Positions 55,912 to 64,000 of a DNA stretch of 64,000 nt are shown here, piece after piece. This stretch comes from Dryas octopetala (taxonomy: Eukaryota; Streptophyta; Magnoliopsida; Rosales; Rosaceae). The translations under genes and the position numbers were made by a program. The notes under the pieces were generated by a model that was given only the letters and a program-made list of their open reading frames with translations, was not told the origin of the DNA and did not search any database. The stretch is from positions 18,207,738 through 18,271,737 of the forward strand of contig OY992833.1 in assembly GCA_963921425.1 (NCBI GenBank), written 5' to 3'. Position 1 is the stretch's first letter; each line of letters begins with the position of its first letter.

Positions 55912-57651
55912 TATTCAAAAGTTCTCACCATATGCTATCGCAAATATGTTCTGTACATATGGATCAATATGTTAGAGACTTGAGAGTACAAAGAACTAGA
56001 CAACAGAAGATTATTCTTATGAAAACGTTAAAAAAAAAAAAAAACGAAAATAAAGTCCCTCAAACACAAAGAAAAGAATCCTATCAAAATCAGATGTCAA
56101 GACATGCATGCATCAATCCCATGAAAGATCTAAGCCAGGTCTCTGTGGATGCAACCACCAGTCCTTAGCTTTGACTTGTAAGAACAGAGAACAATTTAAA
56201 GCTTTATAGATCAAACGCTTAAAAGTAGAATACTTTGTAGTCTTTCAATAAAAACATAAAGCAAGACTACAATTACATAATCACCCAAGACCGGCCAGTA
56301 ACTTGAGAAAGCATCCACAAATGCTCTATACGTCTTTCTTACCAAGTATTTGGCATTCCTTATCACACTCAAACATGACAGAGGGGTCAAAAAGAAATTA
56401 TGTCTTTAGGGGCCACCAAATGGTAAGTTTTCATTGATCGAAAAGATAACCATAAAGAAAAAATAGTTCTGCATGACAACTTCAAATTCAAGATGCAGGG
56501 GATGTTTCAACTGTGCCCTTCATCAAATTGCACCAGAAAAGAGGCATGAGGCATCAAACACCAGAAGTGAGAAAAGCAGAATGAGGATAGAGTGAAGAAA
56601 AAGTTAAAAGAAAAAGGACCAGCCATCTCCAAGTGCAAAACTCTATTATCATGAAAGAAGAGAGGCATGCACATTTAAAGATAAACAAAGCAAAGAATGA
56701 AAGAACCAATACCGAATTATTTTTCTTTAAAAGAAAATGAACCACAAGAAACACATGAAACATTGCTAGATTCTTTAAACTTGAATTCCAAACAGATCCA
56801 TGAGAGAAGGGGTTATTCCATGAGAAAACAGTGGCCAGATTAGAAAAAAAAAAAAAAAGGCTTGGTTACCATTGAAGACAGCACAAAATTTTGAAAAGGG
56901 AAGAGAAGGAAAAAAGAAAAACTAATCAACACAACAAAATAAGCACACACCAAATGAGCATACTGCGTACCAAAACAAAATGCCATATAGAGTAAATGTC
57001 AATGGAATCCCTATTTAGCCTCCAGAGATTCATTTTTTAAACCATATTAGAAAAATATACATTTGGTCCTCCACCTGGGATGACAATCCTAACCAATTGA
57101 CCATATAACCTCTTACCTTCCACTAGGCAGTAGACCAGACCAAAGATATGCTGATTCAAAATTCTCCATAATAAAAGTTATGCATGAAAGAGGTGGTTGA
57201 TGGGTTGATGGATAGCAATACCATTTTTGGTTTATGCTCAAAATTATAAACAGTGGGTTGCTATAAGTATTACACCATAGTTGGGGAATAGGATATGCAT
57301 GTCTTCAAAAGTATCATCAATTGAATGCCATACATTCGAATATATTAAAATTTAAACAAAAAATAAATAAATAAACAGTAACCAATCTCTGCTATTTACT
57401 CATAGAACCTACTAATGATCCTTTATAGTTAATGTTTTATTCAATTAAATTATTAAACCCAGTGTTCTGTACTTAAAATTAAAGTCAAATAGAGAGAACA
57501 CGTAAATAGAACTTCACCTGGAGAGAGTAAGTAAGATGAAAAACTTACATGTAAGGTCCTGCATTGAATTTAACAAAAGAAAACAATCCATCACAAAAGA
57601 GACAAAGTCACAAAACCCATAAACAGAAAGAAGAAAAAGGAAAAAGGAAAT

Positions 57652-57699
<48 letters not shown>

Positions 57700-57997
57700 G
57701 AGAAATAAGAGATAGCACTAACCAGGTAGACCCTTGAGGGCATTGAAGCAGAGGCAAGTGTCTTCCACAAGCACAGGACCATTTACCTTCCCATTCATTC
57801 ACTCATTCATTAACATTATTCATCTTGTATATGTATATGTGTACATGGGTATCTATAATAAGAGACAGAAATAGAGGAAGAACCTGAATAGCAGCCAAGC
57901 GAGCCTTTTCTTTGGAGATGTCCTCGGGTTCCCCTTGCAATTCGGGCACTGTCAAAAACCCACAAAATATAGAAAATTATAAAATCAAAGCGAGATG

Positions 57998-58055
<58 letters not shown>

Positions 58056-58209
58056 GTTGTGGGTACGTACGGTCAAGCTTGAGGGAGTGAAAGGGAATGG
58101 AGGTGCCCAAGATGGCACGAACTTCTTCGAGCTTCTTAGCGTTGCCAGTCACAAACGTCACCGGCTTTGACAGCGCCAACCCACCTCCTCTTGCACCCAC
58201 CACCGCCAT
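53396..58209 (-). CDS. ITPA: Inosine triphosphate pyrophosphatase (HAM1/ITPA family)
   Basis: Housekeeping enzyme that hydrolyses ITP, dITP and XTP to monophosphates and diphosphate, cleaning the nucleotide pool of deaminated purines (family knowledge). Eight exons: 58209-58071, 57948-57884, 57786-57723, 57558-57549, 54687-54656, 54553-54441, 53663-53587 and 53498-53396, in phase, 200 residues. Motifs: nucleotide-binding [10 protein letters not shown] at 21-30, catalytic [10 protein letters not shown] with D77, [35 protein letters not shown] at 153-159 and SHR at 180-182. The full family length is present. Exon 4 is only 10 nt (GACCTTACAT); it is needed to keep phase and to encode the conserved GPYI, with exact AG and GT borders. 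The following intron is 2.9 kb. Introns 1 and 3 hold (GA)n tracts. An ATG at 58209 gives the usual N-terminus. Confidence 0.95.
55868..55907 (+). repeat. (GA)n microsatellite in ITPase intron 4
   Basis: About 40 bp of GA dinucleotides; CT on the sense strand of the gene. Confidence 0.95.
57549..57558 (-). other. 10-nt microexon of the ITPase gene
   Basis: The bases between TGCAG and GTAAGT. Together with the last base of exon 3 and the first base of exon 5 they encode G-P-Y-I of the conserved LPGPYIKWF segment. Skipping them would remove 10 nt and shift the frame. Confidence 0.85.
57652..57696 (+). repeat. (GA)n microsatellite in ITPase intron 3
   Basis: About 45 bp of GA with one T interruption (gatag), 26 bp from the exon 3 donor. 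Confidence 0.95.
58000..58050 (+). repeat. (GA)n microsatellite in ITPase intron 1
   Basis: Fifty-one bases of GA, 20 bp inside the exon 1 donor; CT on the gene's sense strand. Confidence 0.96.
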
Positions 58210-59067
58210 TTTCCCGCCCTCTTTCTTTCTCTTTAGCAGCTAATCAGTAAAATCAGTAATCACACAGAGAACCCTTTCGGCTATTTGGCTCCTTCACTCA
58301 AACTAGACTACTGGGTCTCTCAAGTCTCACAAAGTCACCAGTCACAAGTCACTAGACTCACTACCCACTTCTACTTTCATGTAATTTTCTTTTGGATAAA
58401 TTTCACTTTTTAGTTACTGTAGTTTGAATTACGTTTTGCTTTTTTTTTTTTGGTCATAATGTTTTGCTTTAATCTTTATAGTTTTAAGGGAGACTTAGAG
58501 TTCAGTCTATTTTATGAGATTTTGGGCAGAACATGCAGCTTCTACAAAGCCCACTCTACACCCTAGGAAGGGAAATACCCTTCAAATAGGAGCAAATACC
58601 CTTCAAATCGGAGAAAAACTTTATTATAATTTAAAATGATTTTTTTTATAAATTAAAAAGACTTTATTATGAATTAAAATGATTTTCTTATAAATTTTAA
58701 AACACTCTCATCTCCATCTAAAAACTGTTTTCTTAAAAAACCTATGTCTAATTATCTCTAGTTTTAATCGTTTTAATTTGATCATGTAGTTTATAAATCG
58801 TTGCAATTTAAGGTTATGTTTATAATTTAAAATCTAGTAATAATCAAAAAATCTTATTTCAGTATTAGTTTGAGTCCTAAAAATAGGTAAGAGGCCAAAT
58901 TCCTTTATAAGCATTTTAACACCAAGCCTAGCAGGTTAGCACTTTAGTAGACACACTAATGTGTCGCGTTGGAATTTATTAAAGTTTAAGATTTATAGTC
59001 GTTCAGAGCTTTTTTTTTTTTTTTTTGGGCAAGAATAATGGTTTAAAGCTTAGGATTTGAGTTGTAC
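58210..59067. other. ITPase upstream region and a dispersed repeat
   Basis: A short pyrimidine-rich probable 5' UTR/promoter (58210-58400), then AT-rich DNA with the dispersed repeat at 58489-58765. No other gene recognised. Confidence 0.5.
58489..58765 (+). repeat. Dispersed repeat, copy 2 (mate at 9446-9796)
   Basis: From gggagacttagagttcag to aattatctctag; shares colinear blocks with 9446-9796. It lacks the palindromic insert around tccaagattttggacgcc seen in copy 1 and has a partial internal duplication (actttattat ... aaaatgattttcttataaat twice). Confidence 0.7.
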
Positions 59068-59080
59068 ATGGATTTCAAAT

Positions 59081-59283
59081 TTTTTTGTTTTTTTTGTTTT
59101 TTCTTAAGCCATCAAGGGTGTCTGAGCCAGCTTGCGCGTCAAAGGCAAAGGCAGGCCATTCACGCTGGAATTAGGGAATTCACGAAAGATAAATCTCTCA
59201 CTGCCTGGCCATGTGAGAAGTCGAACTGGTGACTACTGAGAGCAAATCCAAGGCCTAACCAACTGAAATACCCCACTGGGTTA
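59081..59283 (-). mobile_element. tRNA-derived SINE with target-site duplication
   Basis: On the minus strand it reads cccagtggggtatttcagtt..., with an A-box-like tttcagttggttag, a B-box-like agttcgactt and an A-rich tail. It is flanked by a 13-bp direct repeat with one mismatch: atggatttcaaat at 59068-59080 and atggaattcaaat at 59284-59296. This is the classic layout of a reverse-transcribed SINE. Confidence 0.82.
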
Positions 59284-59296
59284 ATGGAATTCAAAT

Positions 59297-60096
59297 ATTA
59301 ACAAACAACAAATGAAGTAAGTTGTAACTATTACGCAGTCACATTTGTAATTGTATGATTATCATACAGCTACAATTTGATTCTGTATAAAAAGTAAAAA
59401 ATAAAACAAAAATCAAAAACAAAAAATTATATTTCTATTTCATAATAAAAGAGTTGTATTTAGCATTTAATCTAGACTAGCCCTAACACTCTAACAGTAA
59501 TGTATTGTCCGTAATTTTTTTAATTTATAATTGTTAGATTCTTTTTTGGGTACAATATATTATCTACATATTACAATATTTATTTCAAAAATTAATGCAT
59601 TAATTTTAAAAATGTTGATAGGTTGAGAAAAAAATAGCTATGTTTTTTATAAACAAAAAAAGGCTATATTCAATAATATATATATATATCTAGGAGTATT
59701 CTAGAAAATGGGTTAGTAAGATAATGCGGTGCTAATACCTCTGTTAGGCTCACTAAACAACGTGAACTTATAATCTGAACTGTTCATTTTTTAGATCTAT
59801 TCAAAAATTAATTTTGCAAAAAATCAACCAAATCAGAAATTATATATTTAGTCATTTGATTATCATTATAATCATTTCAATGTTTTATAAAAATAATTAT
59901 GTTCGTCCATTTATTTGAGCACAATTAATTTATTAATAACTGATTAAATGATTTTTTATTTTAGTTGATTTTCTCTACAAAGGATCTCTAATGCTTAATT
60001 TAGAATATAAATCTTTCATATTTTCCAAGTGTAGAAAAATAGTCTTAAAATCCTTGAATTTTGTCTTTTAATGTTCCATTAAACTTGCATTCAGTA
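59297..60096. other. Intergenic, AT-rich, nothing recognised
   Basis: A (TA)n run near 59678 and AT-rich DNA only. Confidence 0.5.
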
Positions 60097-60105
60097 TAGC
60101 CTTAT

Positions 60106-60803
60106 GGGTAGAATACATTTTTGGTCCCTGTGTTTTGAGCTGAAAGCACATTTGGTCCTCGTGGTTTCAATTTTGCCAATTTGGTCATTGTGTTTTATGA
60201 AGTTTGCAATCTTAAGACAATTTTAACAAAAATCAAATCTTCAATTTGGGAAAAAAAATATCCATTTATTTTCACGAAACGTTTTGTTGGGGGATTGAAA
60301 GATCATCTAATGGGCTTTTTAAAACTACTTTCAATTTTTATTTTCATGTTTATTTGCTATAGAAATTGAGGCTCAAAAAATGTTTATGGTTCAAATTTTA
60401 AATTTGTGATTTCATTAAATTCTTGTTTGAAAATAAAAAATTTAAGGTTATATATAATATTATTCTTAATAATGCTATACTTACCACATTCTTGTACCAC
60501 ATTTTTATACCATCTCACGTGTCATTACTTTATTGGACAGAGTTTTTTTTTTCTTTTTGGGTTTTTTATTTTTTATTTTTAGTATCTAATGTATGAATGT
60601 CATGTAAGTTACCACATAAAGTGGTATGAAATTATGGTATAAAAATGTGGTATATCTAGCACTACTGTTTTTATATTAGGTGTATAATGTACTAAAATTA
60701 CAAAGAATATAAAATACAAATACCAAATTAGCAAAATTGAAATCACGATAACTAAATGTGCTTTTGACTCAAAACACATAGACCAAAAATATATATTTTA
60801 CCC
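60106..60803. mobile_element. Mutator-like element with 9-bp target duplication, carrying a nested MITE
   Basis: Starts gggtagaatacatttttggt and ends with the mirror (aaatatatattttaccc). Arms of about 100 bp share cacatttggtcctcgtggtt / tttcaattttgccaatttgg and their mirrors. It is flanked by the perfect 9-bp repeat tagccttat (60097-60105 and 60804-60812). No transposase. The MITE at 60471-60666 lies inside it. Confidence 0.88.
60471..60666 (+). mobile_element. MITE family M, copy 2, nested
   Basis: Ends aatgctatacttaccacatt and gtggtatatctagcactact. It matches the element at 36909-37110 in reverse complement over its full length. Confidence 0.85.
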
Positions 60804-61041
60804 TAGCCTTATAGGGCACTAGGGCAGAATCTTTATATTTGACAACTGCTATTTAATTTCTCAATAGCAGCTTTTGGAACTGCATTTGTTTGCGTTTTTC
60901 TACTTTTATTTTATCAGCTCATAATTTGATGTAGGCTTCCGTTTATTACAATTCGTTAATTGAGAGATCGGTTTGGGGGAGGCCCAATTCTTCCTCAACC
61001 CATTTCAGGGAGTGGTCATTTTACCACGTAGGATCCGGTCC

Positions 61042-61185
61042 ATAATGACCAAGGGTTTAAATTTCGAAGTTTTCGGCGAAATTTCGCCGAAAATTTCGTT
61101 TTTTAGGGGTTCCGAAATTTTAACACGGATTCGACTAAATTTCGGAAAATTTCGGCGAAATATTCGAAATTTCGCCTTAACAACC
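61042..61185 (+). mobile_element. Left end of a GAAATTTCG-rich element, cut by the assembly gap
   Basis: The stretch cgaaatttcgccgaaaattt then cgttttttagggg..gaaattttaacac resembles the left end of the 12997-14188 insertion. It runs into the N block, so the rest is unseen. Confidence 0.65.
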
Positions 61186-61385
61186 NNNNNNNNNNNNNNN
61201 NNNNNNNNNNNNNNNNNNNNNNNNNNNNNNNNNNNNNNNNNNNNNNNNNNNNNNNNNNNNNNNNNNNNNNNNNNNNNNNNNNNNNNNNNNNNNNNNNNNN
61301 NNNNNNNNNNNNNNNNNNNNNNNNNNNNNNNNNNNNNNNNNNNNNNNNNNNNNNNNNNNNNNNNNNNNNNNNNNNNNNNNNNNNN
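61186..61385. other. Assembly gap, exactly 200 N
   Basis: All bases are N. The round length suggests a placeholder and not a measured size. It begins inside a repeat, which probably caused the break. Confidence 0.99.
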
Positions 61386-62118
61386 AAGAAATATTTGGAT
61401 TCCCATCCTCACGTGGAGAGGCCTCAAAATCAGGGATGTGTCTTTGCTCTTGTTGTTTTTTGTCAAAAGGTCTTTATTATTATTAGGTTAAGGCTACCAA
61501 TATATCCACTCAAACCCACTTCCTTCCAAAACCCTAATTATTTTATCACAAGGGGTTATGGTTAGCTAGCTGGATGCATGCAGCTCGTTTTGTTTTCAAA
61601 CCCATTTCCCATACCATCTATGCTTTGCTTTTCTTTCTCTTTTCCTTCTTTTCATGATTGTGAAATGTTGGATTTGATTCACTAGCTAGCTTCCATATGA
61701 TGGGTCCATTGGAGAGAGGACATCTTTAAGCCACATGATTGCTTACCCTTTTGCTATTATATGTTCACCAAAATGTCTCATTTATTGGGGCTTTATATAT
61801 CTTTCATAATTTTTTTACTCAATATATATTTTCTTGTTCTAAATAAATCTAAATCATGTAGTTTACAATTCTTATTTTCAATGGCCGGCCCGGTTTTGAT
61901 GGATTTCATTAACATTTACAAGTATCCACGAGTTTGCAACCTTATAGCTCCAATAAGGTTCCAATATGTAGTGAGTATTTACGTATCTCACACTCAAAGC
62001 CAAAATTTGAACTTAATTATCCCTTCCTCTTTAGCCTCATTTGCAACAAACGAAATATATCCTAGAGTCTTAATTTTCTTTAAGATAGCAATGACATCTT
62101 TATTAATCACGTAAAGGC
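61386..62118. other. Intergenic, nothing recognised
   Basis: AT-rich. A frame of 117 codons (61761-62114) shows no family similarity. Confidence 0.45.
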
Positions 62119-62270
62119 TGTTAAATTCCTAGTTTATATGGATTTTCTTGTAATTATAGGAATAGATGTATTTGCTATTTAGTCCCTCACTTGTACAGGT
62201 ATAAATACCTCTTTTATATGATTAATGATATATGCTGAAATTATCAAACCCTAAACACATAGTTTTGTCA
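62119..62270 (+). repeat. 5' LTR, 152 bp
   Basis: TG...CA boundaries directly followed by a tRNA-Met primer site. It contains a possible TATA-like tataaatacctc at 62201. Short for a Copia LTR. Confidence 0.8.
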
Positions 62271-62488
62271 TGGTATCAGAGCCACCCAAACTCCTATTCG
62301 TCATACTTAGGTTTTTGGTGGTGTGTTAGGGTTGATCTTGATCTGTTTTTTATTGCTCCTTGCGTGAGAATCTCTGTGTAAATCCTTGTTGCTGTGTGCA
62401 TGGGATTAATTTTGCTCTGTTTTTTGTTCCTTGCGTGACTTTGCTGAGAAAACACAAATACTGGTATTTTATATACCTATCTTCTGCT

Positions 62489-62640
62489 GCCCAGACGACG
62501 ACGCTGCTGCTGCCAGTCGCGACGCCACCTGCTGCCCGCTGCCCAGACGACGACGCTGCTGCTGCCAGTCGCGACGCCACCTGCTGCCCGCTGCCCAGAC
62601 GACGACGACGCCGTCCAGATAACGACGCCGCCGTCTTCCC
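62489..62640 (+). repeat. 52-bp tandem repeat in the Copia leader
   Basis: gcccagacgacgacg recurs at 62489, 62541 and 62593, a 52-bp period. The rest of the leader to about 62900 continues with related GACGCC/CTGCTG words. It yields long frames without stops that are not genes. Confidence 0.85.
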
Positions 62641-64000
62641 TTGTGCGCCGAACAGTCGCAGCGACGCCAACCAGCGACGCCGTCTGTCCTCTGCTGCTCC
62701 AGTCAACCAGCAGCGACGCCAGCGACTTAACCCGCCGCCTCCTCTGCAGCTCCAGTCAACCAGCAGCGACGCCACCTGCTGCCCGCGACCACTGGCTGTT
62801 TTTTCACCTCCTTGCGACGTTCTTTCCTGCTTGCATCCAGGGACGACGACGCCGCCCAGAGAACGACGCCGCCGCCATCACAGGGACGCCGTTAATCCTC
62901 GCTGCTGCTGTGTGGGTGACTTGCTTTCTGCTTTGTTCCGCTGCTACAAATCAGTTTTTTGGTATTAGTTTTTATTTGGTTCCGCTGCCATATTTGCTAT
63001 TTGCTATTTGGTATTAGAATTGCTATTTGCCATATTTGAATTGCTATTGGGTATCATGGCCGACTCTTCCAAGACTGATGGCAAGAAGGCTGCAATGAGT
63101 ACACCTTCTACACTTCCTCCAGTTACTTTTAATGACTCAGTAATCACACCAGAAAAGCTTGATGGCACAAACTATGGTGAGTGGGCTTTAAATGCACAGA
63201 ATAAGATCCGAAGCCGGAAGCGCTGGGGTTTAGTTTCAGGTTCACATCCTATGCCTACGGATCATGATTCACCTGAATTTGAGGCCTGGGAAGATGAAAA
63301 TTGCATGGTTAAGTCTTGGCTCTTGGATGCAATGACCAAAGATGTGCGTTCATTGTTCATTCGTATGGCGACAGCCAAGGAGATATGGGAAGCTCTCAAG
63401 AGGCAGTATTCCGTGAGTCAGGATGGTTCCAAGGCTTATTCTCTCCATTGTCAGGTTATTTCCACTCGTCAAAATGGTCGAACTATTATTGAATATTATG
63501 GTATATTGCAAAAACTTTGGCAGGAGGTGGATGCAATTCAACCTTGTCCTATGGAATGTTCGAGAGATATTGGGTTGTATAATGATATTGTTAGTGCTAA
63601 TCGGCTATATGTTTTTCTGGCTGGACTTGATTCGCATTTGGATAGTGTTAGAGGAAGGATTCTTGCTACCTCTCCTCTGCCTGACCTTCGTACTGCTTAT
63701 GCTACAGTGTGTGCTGAAGCTAATCGCCAGGATGTCATGCTTGGTGGTCCTAATACTAGTATGGCCATGGTGGCCAAACCCTCAAGTGGTAATCGGTTCG
63801 GGACTAGAAAGAATGAGACTCGGAAATGTACTCATTGTAATGGTACCAACCATGTGGTAGAGAAGTGTTTTCAACTTCATGGGTATCCGGATTGGCATCC
63901 GAAAGGCATGAAGGCATCTCCAGGGGACTCTCCTTTTAAGGCTACCCAACCGGCTCCTAAGGGAAATTTGGTCAATACTTCTGTTTTTGCTGCTAAGTCA

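Larger units (their letters stand above)
62119..64000 (+). mobile_element. Copia-type LTR retrotransposon, 5' part, continues past the edge
   Basis: Parts in order: short 5' LTR 62119-62270 (tgttaaattcctag ... agttttgtca), primer binding site 62271-62283 (tggtatcagagcc, complementary to initiator tRNA-Met), a GC-rich leader of about 0.8 kb with a tandem repeat, then a gag-like coding region from the ATG at 63056. The gag shows KLDGTNYGEWALNAQNKI, a retrotrans_gag/UBN2-like core and a CCHC zinc knuckle (CTHCNGTNHVVEKC). The primer site and gag type indicate Copia. The pol region and 3' LTR are outside the window, so completeness and age cannot be judged. Confidence 0.9.

Noticed and set aside
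62350-62968. Frames of 117-202 codons on both strands
   Set aside because: They come from the GC-rich tandem leader of the Copia element; repetitive and non-coding.

Overview
The window looks like nuclear DNA of a flowering plant, most likely a woody eudicot; Rosaceae is only a guess from overall feel. The evidence is AT-rich intergenic DNA, multi-exon genes with GT-AG introns, tRNA-derived SINEs, MITEs, Mutator-like foldback elements, a Copia-type LTR element, long (GA)n/(CT)n microsatellites and plant-specific gene families. It contains a 200-base assembly gap of Ns (61186-61385). I see no bacterial, viral or CRISPR-like system.

Layout from left to right. Positions 1-6356 hold most of a PB1-domain Raf-like MAP3K on the minus strand; its last exon lies off the left edge. 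Positions 6.5-15.3 kb are a repeat-rich stretch. It carries a foldback element, a direct repeat copied on both sides of a decayed LRR-receptor-kinase fragment, a solo LTR inside that fragment's intron, a 1.2-kb insertion with GAAATTTCG-rich ends and a long purine tract, and a possible S-protein-homolog relic. Positions 16.2-20.6 kb hold KAB1 (potassium channel beta subunit, aldo-keto reductase fold, minus strand). Positions 24.0-27.6 kb hold a PAP23/PAP15-type purple acid phosphatase (minus). Positions 27.8-46.1 kb are an 18-kb stretch with no protein gene I can support, made of MITEs, a Mutator-like foldback element, minisatellites and SSRs. Positions 46.3-50.5 kb hold a family-1 pectate lyase (plus). 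Positions 53.4-58.2 kb hold an inosine triphosphate pyrophosphatase with a 10-nt microexon (minus), convergent with the pectate lyase. Positions 58.2-62.1 kb are repeats (a SINE, and a Mutator-like element with a MITE nested in it). From 62119 to the right edge is the 5' part of a Copia-type LTR retrotransposon.

The five intact genes do not form a pathway. They are a conserved eudicot gene neighbourhood. From memory, the Arabidopsis counterparts of the MAP3K, KAB1 and a pectate lyase are consecutive (At1g04700, At1g04690, At1g04680), and those of the phosphatase, a pectate lyase and the ITPase are consecutive at a second locus (At4g13700, At4g13710, At4g13720). This window carries both trios merged around one pectate lyase, which is what an unfractionated copy of a region later duplicated in Arabidopsis would look like. 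All exon boundaries below were derived by hand from splice motifs, phase continuity and family similarity; no transcript data were available.
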